In this document: positions 22,933 to 33,196 of the stretch, piece after piece | Numbering within the stretch: the first letter of the stretch is position 1 | Layout: every line of letters starts with the position of its first letter | Assembly: GCA_934045075.1 (NCBI GenBank) | Contig: OW203730.1 | Span: forward strand, 10,592,692-10,656,691 | Direction of reading: 5' to 3' | Length of the DNA stretch: 64,000 nt | Origin: Yponomeuta sedellus | Taxonomy: Eukaryota > Arthropoda > Insecta > Lepidoptera > Yponomeutidae | The notes under the pieces: generated by a model | Database searches by the model: none | Told to the model about the DNA's origin: nothing | Seen by the model: only the letters and a program-made list of their open reading frames with translations | Position numbers and translations under genes: made by a program

Positions 22933-24819
22933 TCACACGTTTTCGTTAGGAACCTGAAACTTGGAATCACAAAATGCGTGACGGAAGTCGGTTCCAACCT
23001 GGGAAGTGTAACAGTGGCACTAGCGCCAGCTCGTTAAACTTCACGAGCCATAGCAAATGCACCCCCGTGCACGCGTGACGATCGCTATCAGATGGCTGGG
23101 CCCGACAGAATGGTAATATCACGCGTTTGATGAGACACCCTGATTTTTTAGCGTTGCGTATTTTGAAATGAAATGGAGTGAAGCGGTTTTGGTGTAACTT
23201 AACGCTGTTAACGGAGCTAACTTAAAGCTCCTCGTTGAAGCTACACGCTTCTCTCTTGGGATTTCGGCAGTAAGTTTCCAATAAAGAAATAATTGACGAA
23301 AGAAACAGAAAAAAAGAGAGGGAGAAACCAAATATATTTTTGTCTCAAAAAATTTAGTTTTATGAATTTTGCGTAAGAGAAGGTTGCCGTCTGTATTTCG
23401 AAATAAGGACTCAAGACGAACGAGAGAAAACCCTAAATTTGACTCGTGAAAACGACCAGTCACTTGTATAGTGCCGCTAGTTTGTCAGCGGCACCAAATA
23501 TAAAACGAATAAAATTATGAAAGAATAAAATGAACCTGTAACCACGAATCCGATCGAGTTGCAGATTGACAGAAAACCATTTTCTGTGTATATGGGTATG
23601 TATCCATCCACACTAAGATCGACGGTATATAACTAGCAAGTCCACTCTAACTAAACTCACCATTATAGGTGATACCCACAAATGCAGAGACTTAAAATAA
23701 CTATGGCCCATTTTGAATGCCAGTGCATGCGGCACGCGAAACCATTTTCCATAATGTAGTTGTACCGTAATTTGCACCTTTCGTTCTATCGTTCTCCAAA
23801 CATCAAACGCGGCAGCGGCACTTGCTGTTCGTTTAACGTTGTCGTTCTTATTGTTTTAACTTGAATGCTAGAATAAATAGCAACGTGACAATTACCAAAA
23901 AAAATAATTATCACGGGGGCTTCAGTAATATTCGTAACTCAATTCTGAACTCAATTATTTATTGATGGAAGAATTTTGAATTGAGTTACAATATTGCCAT
24001 TCGGCACGAAGCTGTTCAGCTGTTTCTTTAATTTAATTATTTGTTCTCTACTTCGTTACTCATCATAATTAGTGATTAGTACTTTGTTGATCTATTGACA
24101 TTTACTATACATTTACACTTCAAATAAAGATATTATTGAAATACTCTGTCAAATAAATTGGATCCTTGGTACACTCTCAATATGTAAGTAAAGCAAAGAA
24201 ATGTAAAGAAAATCTATATTTAATTAAACATAAAAGAAAATACGGAGGATTAATATACAGACTGAGGAACCCTAAAACACTACCTAGTACCCCGTTTTAC
24301 AGTTATTATTTATGTTTTCAACTTTTCTAAGTCGAGAGCAGCGTTTCTGCTTGAATAACCATCTCGAGACTCGTGAAGAGTCGCTCGAGTGCCGCACAGC
24401 TGTTGGCGACTGTACTGTCATAGAATCAGAACGTATAGAACGTTAAATGTCTTGCAAACTGATAGTGTAACAAACATTGAAGGGCATTCAATTGTTTTCT
24501 CCTAAAATAGCTATAAGAATTCGTGTAAGTAGAGTTGAATTTTGGAATATAATTTAGTTTCAGTTTATATGTCACTATTGCAACAGCCCTTACTTTAGTC
24601 GCTTTAGTGACGGACGTAAAACAACAAGGAGTCAAAGTGTTTTTCCGTCGATTTTTGTACAACCCTACATAAACAAAACTAAAAGGTTCTGGTCCCTGCT
24701 TACCGTGCCTGGCAGTAACTGAGGAGATTTATGTATTGTATAAAATATCTTCTAGTTTAAAATTTTGATGGAAAGGTTGTGGATGTAGGCAATTATATAG
24801 TCTTATTTGCAAAATGAGC
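22933..24819. other. Unassigned sequence
   Basis: No gene recognised. An open frame of 114 codons on the minus strand (23119-23463) has no recognisable domain or splice context, so I left it out as a gene. Confidence 0.4.
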
Positions 24820-24969
24820 GGCTACCTAACTTCTGATGGTAAGGCCCGCCACTGTCTTACAATCCTTCACCAACCCCGACTTAGCCACCGGAGTGGTAAC
24901 CAAACCTTCATGCGATGCAGAAAGAGACCCGAGCTCTAGCAGTGGGGACATCAAGGGTTAATATCGATT
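24820..24969 (+). mobile_element. 5S-derived SINE, 5' truncated
   Basis: Only the 3' half is present, from CTTCTGATGGTAAGGCCCGC to GGGACATCAAGGGTTAATAT. The 5S-like head is missing. Confidence 0.85.
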
Positions 24970-25861
24970 AGCAAAATGTATGATTGTGCAATTTGATTCC
25001 ACTTACAGCTTCACATGCTTTATATAACGTACAGACCTTCTGGTCTTTCCCAGTTTGTGAATACAGCTGCAACGCGTCACTGGCAGACGAGAGAAAAAAC
25101 GAAACCAAACAAACAATAATTTCTTGAGCCAACAAATACTGTGGAGCGTATTGATTGGGACAAACGGAAGGGTGTTTTTATTGGGATCAAAGCAGTTCGT
25201 GATCCAACTGTAGATATCGTAAACACGGTTGGGGCTGCAGTTGCTAAGGTAACAGCACAGAAATGTTAAATATTTGAACTGTTACCTTTATTGAATGTTT
25301 TGCGAGTACCAGAGAACAAAATGAGTAACCTTTACGAATGTACAGAGGCTAAGCATTGCAGAAATGTAGAAAAATGTATTTCGCCCTACATCTGATTTCA
25401 AGCACCTTTTTATGGGTAACGAAACTTCGACCACTATTTTTGCCGTTTCTATAAGACTAATGTAAGTATCAGTCAAAACCGTGGATAGTTATTTGATTCC
25501 TGCTACAGGGTTGACATAAAAACGGATTTCTCCTCAAACCGCAATGAGCGATTACAATGTCATTCATACCCTATCAGCGTTAACATTTTCACAGTGCTTG
25601 TTATTGTGTTATTACATACTAAGTGCTAGACGAGCGTAACAAAATACCCATATTTATACAAAAGAGGGGCTGGGAATCAAGGTTTTCAAGGAATCAATTA
25701 ACTTTATTTAAGTCAATAAATAATTGCGATTAGGCTTTTTAAATGTATTATATTAACTTTTTCGTTGCCTCCTGCGGATGACTGTTAGAAAATGCTTATC
25801 GCATTAATTTCGCCGCATTGTACGATTTTATGGTGTAATAAAGTATTAATAAATAAATAAA
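24970..25861. other. Unassigned AT-rich sequence
   Basis: Nothing recognised on either strand. Confidence 0.4.
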
Positions 25862-26034
25862 AATTATTTTTAATGCACTAACCCGTGCTAAGGACAATTT
25901 TAAAAACCTATTTAGAGGCTCAAAATTTCACCCATGCCGGGGCTCGAACCCGCGATCTCTGGCACGGTTAGCCAGAGGTTGTGGGTTCGAGTCCCGGCAT
26001 GGGTGGAATTTTTAGCCTCTAAATAGGTTTTTTT
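25862..26034. mobile_element. SINE-B inverted dimer
   Basis: The left half (25862-25968) is minus strand, running tail to anticodon-arm region. The right half (25969-26034) is plus strand from the anticodon-arm region (GGTTAGCCAGAGGTT) through the B box GGGTTCGAGTCCC to AGCCTCTAAATAGG. The halves meet head to head near CTCTGGCACGGTTAGCCAGAG. The right half stops early in its tail. No clear target duplication was found. Confidence 0.85.
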
Positions 26035-26109
26035 TAAATGTAACTAATACTTACTAACTAAGAGGTAAATGATGCACCCAAAACAGACCTTTTTCGCTGC
26101 ATCGGTCCG

Positions 26110-26180
26110 CTACAGGATCCACTACTTGCAATGATCTTGGCAGATCTGTCAAGCTCATGGCAAGTGCCGGACCCTGGTCC
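26110..26180 (+). repeat. Family-E LINE-tail fragment, diverged
   Basis: GATCTGTCAAGCTCATGGCAAG followed by a CCTGGTC word resembles the 37620 copy. It is short. Confidence 0.35.
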
Positions 26181-26769
26181 CGGGATTCAGTTGTGAGTTA
26201 ATGATACGAGTATGTTTTGTTTTTAACAGGGGCATTCTGGTCAAATTTATACTGTGAGAAAAACTAAAAATATCAGTCAAAATCACGCCTGATATTTTTG
26301 TGGTAAATATTTTTCCCGTTGTTAAATTGTAGAGTTTCTTTGTAAGCTTCCTCTCCACACAATTTTATTGATTGTGAAACTAAAAGCTTTGACATTAATT
26401 AGGTAAACATTTTATTTTTATACTGGGTAAATATTTTGTTTTATGTCTGCAATAAAGTAAGTATTTAATATGTACTACGTAGCTAAAGAAGCGCTTCAAG
26501 CATCTGTGGTAGGTCTCCCAACGATACGCGTATAACAATCCAGTCGGGCTCATTTCACGTGTGGAGTGTGGCGCCACGCCTCATGAACCTTAACGACCGA
26601 TTACCGACCCGCCAGCTCCTGGTATGATACCATTACCCCACAGTATGATACCACGCAGTTCCAGTAAGTAGATATCGCAGAGTGGGTTGTAAACTAAAGT
26701 ACAGTCATGCCAGACATGCGGCTTCAAGAGATAGAATTATGTCGATGTAGTAAGTAAAGTAATAGTACA
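26181..26769. other. Unassigned sequence
   Basis: No gene recognised. CAGTATGATACCA and GGTATGATACCA (26618-26655) form a short local repeat. Confidence 0.4.
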
Positions 26770-26986
26770 TTACACAACTAGGGTGGTAATACAAAGAAAG
26801 GCCGAGATCGCAAAAGTTTGCGGCCCGAGCTGCAAGCGAGGGACGTAAATATGCGATCGAGAGCTTTCTTTATTACCTCCCGTGTTGTGTACATCTTTTT
26901 ATGTCTACACTTGGCCAGAAAGCGGCTTTTTCCGTACGCGCAGCGTGCGGAAAAGCCACTTTATGGCCAGGTGTGGCATAAAAAGT
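26770..26986. repeat. Two adjacent imperfect inverted repeats
   Basis: The first hairpin (about 26770-26891) pairs TACACAACTAGGGTGGTAAT with the complement of TATTACCTCCCGTGTTGTGT. The second (about 26893-26986) pairs CTTTTTATGTCTACACTTGG with the complement of CCAGGTGTGGCATAAAAAG. It looks like a foldback element or two MITE halves. No internal coding sequence. Confidence 0.65.
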
Positions 26987-27082
26987 TATTAAATAAAAAA
27001 TGGTTACAAGCAGTTGAATAGAGCACAGTCGTCACCACGCTAGGCAGTCAAACCTATGTTGTGGTGGCTTTCTATAACATAA

Positions 27083-27135
27083 CACATAACATTTACATAC
27101 AGGCACATACATTGATTCTGGCCCCACACTAGGAT
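27083..27135 (-). repeat. SINE-G body fragment
   Basis: TTTACATACAGGCACATACA and CTGGCCCCACACTAGGATA are the complement of the 3035-3095 body of the family-G SINE. Confidence 0.65.
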
Positions 27136-27339
27136 AATCTGAATCTGAATAGAAGAAATTGCTAGTGTAACTTGAACTTGTAACATGAAGTAGGTAAGTA
27201 CTACCTACATTATTTATGCAAAGGTATGTTATGTTATGTCTGGGTGAAACTTTAAATTTAAAATTTCATTTTAAAAATTTGTACAAAACGAAATTTTGTA
27301 TCTGTTTATTTTGCGCTCAGCGACTCTGTAATCAAGTTT

Positions 27340-27491
27340 TTATCCCTTAACTTAATGTTCCAAGGCTTTTGCTGAAAATCAGCGTCGGCAGTGGAGCATG
27401 TTTCTTGGCCTTTTGTCAAATCTAGTTCTTAAGAAATTTTCCCAGTTATTGTACCTTGTTTATTTATTTTTTTGTTGGCAATAAAAACATT
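27340..27491 (+). mobile_element. LINE 3' end with GCTGAAAATCAGC hairpin
   Basis: CCAAGGCTTTTGCTGAAAAT with CAGCGTCGGCAGTGG forms a small stem-loop. It is followed by a T-rich stretch and TTGGCAATAAAAACATTT, then an ACTC simple repeat as tail. A related segment is at 47500-47640. Non-LTR 3' UTRs with a hairpin and a simple-repeat tail are well known, but the clade is uncertain. Confidence 0.5.
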
Positions 27492-27570
27492 TCACTCACT
27501 CACTCACTCACTCACTCACTCACTCACTCATTCACTCACTCACTCACTCACTCACTCACTGACTCACTTC
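27492..27570. repeat. (ACTC)n microsatellite
   Basis: About 19 tandem CACT units with single-base interruptions near 27532 and 27561. It gives spurious open frames with a Leu-Thr-His-Ser repeat. Confidence 0.97.
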
Positions 27571-28030
27571 AACTTCAAAATTATCCACGAAATAGGCAAA
27601 GCCTACACACGCTTTGCACACGGGGCTTCAAAATTGACAGGATTGCAATTCACCTAGAGGGTGGGTTTCTGTGTGTGTGGGTAATGTCTATGATTTGTTT
27701 TTTGTTGCTGTAAAATCGAAAACAAATCAACCGTTATAATTTAAAGCAAATAGTCTACCGTCACTGTCGACTGTACTCTAGCTAGCCTAAAATAATCTAT
27801 GTTAGAGAACCAAATTCAGAAATTTTCTTGAATTGAAAAGCTAATAAATGTATACTTTTTTTTTTATTTATTTAAAGTAAGAATAAATACATGCAATTTA
27901 ATGCATCCCATTTGCCGAAACCGACAAGGTTTATCTGTGGATTGGCTTATATGCATAAGCTCACGTCTGTATCGGTCCCGGAGGGGTAATCAGAGAACAG
28001 GGTTTGGCACTTGCCTTTGCATCTTCGTAA
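27571..28030. other. Unassigned sequence
   Basis: Nothing recognised. Confidence 0.4.
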
Positions 28031-28584
28031 TCAGATTATTTATACAGCGTACAGTGGCACCTTCATTCACACTAGATGGGAGAAGGGACCATTCGGACGC
28101 TGCAGTGCCTGGGACATAATTTTAGGTGAAGTAGGTAGGTAAGCTGTCTGGATGCTACAGCACCTGTAGCATCCAGACAGCTTAGCCGGCCTATCCCATA
28201 GGAAAAACAAGTCAACCAAGCTGCGAATTTCCTCACGGTGTTTCACTTCACAGTTAGTGTGTGGTAGCGGAGCGGTGTAGAACGCCGGCTTCTCAATCGG
28301 GAGGTCGTGGGTCCGAACCACAGCATGTACCAATGACTTTGTTTTCTAAGTTATGTACATTTGTGAAATTATAGTAGCAATACTACTCGCTGACGGTGAA
28401 GGAAAACATCGTAAGGAAACCTTAGTGTCTGAGGCGTTAGCGTACCTCAGCGCTTGCGACGTACAATGGCCCAACTATGAGGCTAAGTGCGGAAATCTCA
28501 GGTCTAACTAACTAGTGTGTGGCATTGCTACGCAAATTCGCAGACGTACGTTGACCCAGGTCCGAATGCCAGTGTGGGCATGTA
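28031..28584 (-). mobile_element. SINE-C split by a nested SINE
   Basis: The outer element covers 28031-28264 (TTATACAGCGTACAGTGGCA to TCACAGTTAGTGTGTGG) and 28513-28584 (CATTGCTACGCAAATTCGCA, then CCAGTGTGGGCATGT). The two parts align with consecutive parts of the 46841-47232 copy. A local inverted repeat, AGCTGTCTGGATGCTACAG and its complement, occurs at about 28141-28183. Confidence 0.85.
28265..28512 (+). mobile_element. SINE nested in SINE-C, with 10-bp target duplication
   Basis: TAGTGTGTGG is present at 28255-28264 and 28513-28522. The insert starts TAGCGGAGCGGTGTAGAACG, has B box GGTCGTGGGTCCGAACC, then ATGTACCAATGACTTTGT and GGTGAAGGAAAACATCGTAA. Its 3' part differs from SINE-C (CTCAGCGCTTGCGACGTAC...), so it is a related subfamily. 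Confidence 0.88.
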
Positions 28585-29330
28585 AAAACTATGATTTTGT
28601 TTATTTTAAAAGTTAAGTACTTCTGCAAATTTGTGGCACTTGCCAGAATCCCGAAAAACCGCTTTCTTTCAACCATTAACTATGGCGTATTCAATAATAA
28701 TCCTTTTATGCCCTGACACACACTCTGTTTCAATTTCAATTACTTATGTACAATGTACGTCCCCAAAATTTTATTCAAACCTTTTTTTATGTGTTTTTTT
28801 AAGGATTACACGTGAAATGTTTTAGACGTAACCCGCGCAGTGTAACTGCGCTGCCGGCTAAATAACTCCGTATTGAGTTATTTTATTGTTTTAATACGGA
28901 TTTTACAGCACTAGGCTCCCGGGGTGTACCCGAAACATTCCGGGACAGGCCTAGGGGGTTGCCATGGCAACCGGCGAATTTTGATGGCGAGGTGCACGAG
29001 CAAATGGAGGTAGCTCTTGCAGTGTGTGTGGGTCAAGTTTTAAAACTCACTGTTTTTTACTAAGAAAAAACAATCTGTTTTTTATATCTTCAAATACTTA
29101 CAAGCTGGTAGAAATACTGACGGTTTTTGAATTGAGAATTTCACGTAAATACATAAGTAATGTTCTGTCAAGTTCTTTCTTGATTAGTAATCCTAAAGTT
29201 ATATACTGGTACTTAAGATAAGATATGATAAGTTAATAATTATACATAATTACTAGTTCTTAAATATCTAGATTATATGTTTTATTTTTTATAATGGTAC
29301 CAAATAAACGTGTCTATTCTATTCTATTCA
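28585..29330. other. Unassigned sequence with a GC-rich patch
   Basis: No gene recognised. 28830-29000 is GC-richer than its surroundings and holds the palindrome listed next. 29210-29330 ends in TCTATTCTATTCTATT, a tail typical of lepidopteran LINEs. Confidence 0.45.
28958..28971. promoter_or_regulatory. Perfect X-box-like palindrome GTTGCCATGGCAAC
   Basis: The 14 bases are self-complementary and fit the RFX-family X-box consensus (two GTTGCC half-sites back to back). There is no gene downstream that it could clearly serve, so function is speculative. Confidence 0.35.
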
Positions 29331-29452
29331 TAAGATAAGAATATTCTTTATTGTGCACCAGAGCACATATTTCAAAACATGTAAAGATACAAAGTACAAT
29401 TGGCGGCCTCATTGCTAAACTCAATTTCTTCCAGTCAACCTTACGACGGAAA
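29331..29452 (+). repeat. Family-D repeat
   Basis: TAAGATAAGAATATTCTTTA, TTGTGCACCAGAGCACAT and TACAATTGGCGGCCTCATTG are the hallmark words. It abuts a TCTATTCTATTC tail. Confidence 0.75.
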
Positions 29453-29579
29453 GTTAAGTGTTAAGTGTTTAATTTCTAACTTTAGCAACCCGCGGCGGTC
29501 AGATAAGAAATACTAGACAAGATAAGAATAAAATAAGTGTATTATTTATTGCACAACAGGAAAAAACAATAATAAAATG

Positions 29580-29879
29580 GTGGGTACAGTGATATCGTTC
29601 CGATGTAAAACCTAACTGCATAGTAGGTAGTCGGGGCTGTAAGTGATGCAATTTGCTTAAGCCAGATGTCGCTGCCTGTACGTAATACAGAGAATAGTGT
29701 AAAGAGGTTCGAAATTTCACTGATGCCGGTGAGTTGCCCATTGGCTCAATTGTTAGAGCGCTGGCACGGATAGCCAGAGGTTGCGGGTTCGAATCCCGGC
29801 ATGGGTGAAATTTTTAGCCTCTAAATAGGTTTTTAAATTTGTCCTTAGCACGGGTTAGTGCATTAAAAATAAAAATAGT
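29580..29879 (+). mobile_element. SINE-B, full length (300 bp), reference copy
   Basis: ATAATAAAATG flanks it at 29569-29579 and 29880-29890. Order: 5' body GTGGGTACAGTGATATCGTT to GTAAAGAGGTTCGAAATTTC (about 150 bp), then tRNA-like part 29746-29812 with A box TGGCTCAATTGTTAGAGCG and B box GGGTTCGAATCCC, then tail GAAATTTTTAGCCTCTAAAT and CTTAGCACGGGTTAGTGCAT, ending AAAAATAAAAATAGT. The tRNA-like part sits in the middle, not at the 5' end. The anticodon loop is not canonical, so it is not a functional tRNA. Confidence 0.93.
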
Positions 29880-29890
29880 ATAATAAAATG

Positions 29891-30674
29891 TTTACAAAGA
29901 TACAGTACTGCCTACTATTGTACAAGTAGATTGACGGGCATAGTATCTTTTGAAATACCCCAACCGAAAAAAGTGCCGGATTGCCCCGACCACCATACAA
30001 ATTGGACTCATCTTTGTTTCACCTCCAATGTTTTGTTGTCCAAAGTTCTTCCGTAAAATTTGGGGAACTTTTGAACAAGTTAAGTAATTTATAGGACCCC
30101 CATGGTTACATGAAGAGAGGAGTTAATGAAGATTTACAAGCTGATGCCGTCTTCATTTAAATGTGTGAGACGCTACGAATCAATTATACGACACGGGGTG
30201 TTAAATAAGTAACACGTAAGTAAGTAATTTATTAGGTAATAGTAGCAGATTCGTATAAGACTGTATAAAAACTATTTTAGGTTAAAACCATCCTAATTCC
30301 CTGTCTCCTACAATAAGGAAACATGTATCTTAGGAGTCCGTTCTTTCCATTTTACAGTTAGCACGTAAGAGAGTGCCTCACCAGACAATAGTTTATTTTT
30401 GATAGGTAACTTTATTTCAAATTCAAAGTACGAGCAAATCTTAATTTGTGTCCTCGAAACATGTGTAAACTGTCATTGCGATCCAGAATGTCATTTGAGA
30501 ATTGACATTCCGGATCACATATTGATCATTCCGTTGATAGACTTTCAAGTATAATGTTAAAAGCTAACTGCATTAAGTCGGATTGTAATGTTTTTTTAAA
30601 TTAATATACAATAAAATAATAAATGAAATTAATTCTTTTTAGGTTTTGCGTCATTATATATCCCCGTGAAATAC
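29891..30674. other. Unassigned sequence
   Basis: No gene recognised. GATCCAGAATGTCATTTGAG and its near-complement (30480-30520) make a small imperfect hairpin. Confidence 0.4.
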
Positions 30675-30690
30675 AAAATCAATATCAACT

Positions 30691-30893
30691 ATTACACTAT
30701 TTTTATTTTTAATGCACTAACCCGTGCTAAGGAACAAATTTTAAAAAACCTATTTAGAGGCTAAAAATTTCACCGCCGGGATTCAAACCGCCATTTGCCG
30801 GGATTCAAACCCGCAACCTCTGGTACGGATAGCCAGAGGTTGCGGGTTCGAATCCCGGCATGGGTGAAATTTTTAGCCTCTAAATAGGTTTTT
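30691..30893. mobile_element. SINE-B inverted dimer inside one target duplication
   Basis: AAAATCAATATCAACT flanks at 30675-30690 and 30894-30909. The left half is minus (reversed tail then B-box complement, with a short internal repeat of GCCGGGATTCAAAC). The right half is plus from GGATAGCCAGAGGTTGCGGG to the tail. The single duplication pair shows that both halves arrived in one event. Confidence 0.9.
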
Positions 30894-30909
30894 AAAATCA
30901 ATATCAACT

Positions 30910-31440
30910 GCAAGACTCAGTATTAAACGATAATAGAAAGGCGCTATTCCAAGATTGCCAACGATCGAACAAGTATCTATTGAGGGCCATCGACTACGGC
31001 CGGGAATCGAAGCGGAGACATTACTCGCCAGTTCAAACCACTCCGCTCGAGGGTCCTTCGCCAAACTGAACGGTAAATCGTCTTTGTGGCCACAAATTGT
31101 AATTGATTGCGTACTGGAGTGGACCATAACGTTAAAGAAAGAAGAACGGTTGGACCCGTCTTCACGAATACAATCTTTTTTATTATGAAAGATAACATGA
31201 AATAAAAATGCTAAACCAAAGCCCTATACTATGTGGCGAGAAGACTATTTAATAAACTAGCAAACTCACTCAAAGAAATACCAAAACTTTCATTATTTAA
31301 TAATGGCTAAAATAATATCTGATAGAAATCTGCCCTTACACAATTAAAAAATACTCAACGACCTAAGATTAATTTTACCTAGATGATTAATTATACCTAG
31401 ATGAATAATGTTAATGCGAAGAACTTAGATAAGTCTAAGG
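30910..31440. other. Unassigned sequence
   Basis: Open frames on both strands at 30955-31198 overlap each other and resemble nothing I know. Confidence 0.4.
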
Positions 31441-31553
31441 GCCAATTTCAGAAATGAGAATTTCGCTAAGTTTAGTTAACTGTAGTGCTGTCTCTTCAAA
31501 TTTCTCGGAAAGAGCGAGACAGAACGTTACTTAGTGTAATTCTCAAAATAGAA
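31441..31553 (+). mobile_element. Short inverted-repeat element (family J)
   Basis: GGCCAATTTCAGAAATGAGA, CTGTAGTGCTGTCTCTTC, GAGCGAGACAGAACGTTACT and the end AATTCTCAAAATAGAAACCC align with 15826-15957, with internal deletion. Confidence 0.65.
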
Positions 31554-32319
31554 ACCCGCCTTTACCCACTATGTAATAACCGTAAAGCGTGACTAAGTCC
31601 TAACAGAACGTATATCTACCACCTATTTACACTTAGTCAGCAGTAAATGATTGATTGTTATCAATAATATTTATTTTACATTTGTTCGCACATGATACAA
31701 AAAACATGTAAAGATACAAATTGGCGGCCTTATTGCCAAAAGTAACCTATTGCGTGTTCGGAATCTAACGCTTTCAGGCTCTGTAGGTCGCGCTTTTAAA
31801 TACTCCACTTAAAAAAATCAGCCTCCTCAATTCCTCACTGCGTCGTGTTGTAAAACTTTTGTCAATAATAAAATTGGAACTTCAACATTGTGCTTTATTG
31901 TACTGTTTTATAGTTTTTATATTTATAATAAAAGAAAACAGGAAAACTAGATAAAAACGGATAAGCAGGTAAAATAGTCAGATCTAGTTAAGGTGTGAGG
32001 TGGTATGATGAAAATGAGGGAAATTTCGAAATGTGTGACAACTGTATTAAGGAGGCTGATTTCTAAACAACATTTATGATATTTATCAAATCGAGACGTA
32101 ACTTTAGTACGTGAGGAATGTAGATAAAAGTCAAAAATATTTAAGTATTTCACAAAAGACGACTGGCAGTATACAATGTCCGGTGGGCCACACATTGGAT
32201 AAATCCTGTTTCGTGGACTCCCGTTTGCGGGTTTTTGGCTTGAGAAGTTGCACTGACGCCTGTAGGGTTTTGCTGAGCTAAGCTAAGATTTAATTAAACT
32301 AAGGCTATAGGTTGGTATC
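31554..32319. other. Mostly unassigned; short family-D fragment at 31698-31749
   Basis: AAACATGTAAAGATACAAAT then TGGCGGCCTTATTGCCAA matches family D. Nothing else was recognised. Confidence 0.5.
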
Positions 32320-32530
32320 GGCTGTCATATAATCGCAGTCGTTAAGCCATGTCAGAGGCCTTATGGGCGGCTTGAGAACCTCTGACAGTACGGCCGGCCA
32401 CTGTCTTATAATCCTCCACCGACTCGGACTTGGCCTCTGTGGTGGAGTATGGCCTAACCTTTCTGCGATGCAGGAAAAGACCCGTGCCCCAGCAGTAGGG
32501 ACATACAAGGGTTGATATCGATCGATATCG
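32320..32530 (+). mobile_element. 5S-derived SINE, 5' truncated
   Basis: It starts at GGCTGTCATATAATCGCAGT and runs through TTAAGCCATGTCAGAGGCC and CCACTGTCTTATAATCCTCC to GGGTTGATATCGATCGATAT. The head is missing. Confidence 0.88.
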
Positions 32531-32589
32531 ACGGCTATAAACCTGAAAATTTATTTACAGCATTTCAATAGCGAAGATAATCTTACTGG

Positions 32590-32660
32590 ATGGTTGCAAG
32601 TGGCAGTCTTTTGTCTCTGCCCACCCCTCTGGGATACAGGAGTGAGGTTATGTTATGTTT
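32590..32660 (+). repeat. Family-E LINE tail
   Basis: GGTTGCAAGTGGCAGTCTTT, CTGGGATACAGGAGTGAGG and a TTATGTTATG tail. Confidence 0.6.
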
Positions 32661-33003
32661 GTGTTTTACTCCAATACTAGTTCTTTAATTACTAGTTCAA
32701 CCTATATAAGTACCAATAAATACGATCTGAGACTATTCTGTTAGACATAAAGCTTACTTTTTGGCTCAGAACTCAGAGGTGTACTTCTGATTAAAGCATT
32801 CTGTGACCAGGGGCGCCGTTATTTTGCTCAAGTGTCGAAGAGCAAATGTTTGATTTTAAATGCGCGTGTTCATCTCGATTTACTCATGACATGTGTCCGC
32901 TGTATAAACACGGATGTAATCAAAATGGACTCGAGAGAGTGACCTGTAGATGTTTGTGAAGAAATTTAATTTGTCACGTTGTCAGGCTACTCTTCTACGT
33001 TAA
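32661..33003. other. Unassigned sequence
   Basis: Nothing recognised. Confidence 0.4.
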
Positions 33004-33050
33004 AGATAGAGATAGAGAGAGAGAGAGATAGAGAGAGGGAGAGAGACGAA
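33004..33050. repeat. (GA)n / (GATA) microsatellite
   Basis: An AGATAGAGATAGAGAGAGAG run. Confidence 0.95.
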
Positions 33051-33153
33051 GGCGTAAGTAGGATTAGTGATTGCAGGGAGGGCTAATTTTTGGTTTACTC
33101 CTGGAGTTATTTATAAACACACCATTCCTTCAAACACTCCATAAATGTGGTAT

Positions 33154-33196
33154 AAATAGTAGACAATCTCTTTGTATTAGAGATTGTCTACTATTT
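33154..33196. repeat. 18-bp perfect hairpin
   Basis: Arms AAATAGTAGACAATCTCT (33154-33171) and complement (33179-33196) with a 7-base loop. CAATCTCTTT recurs just downstream (33207-33230), and the flanks show AACACTCCA in both orientations near 33134 and 33290. It may be the core of a larger foldback element. Confidence 0.9.

Noticed and set aside
23119..23463. 114-codon minus-strand frame
   Set aside because: No recognisable domain and no flanking exons.
27456..27713. Protein with Leu-Thr-His-Ser repeats
   Set aside because: It is a translation of the (ACTC)n microsatellite.
29746..29812. tRNA gene with good A and B boxes
   Set aside because: The anticodon loop is non-canonical and the same unit recurs about a dozen times embedded in SINE-B, so it is SINE-derived.
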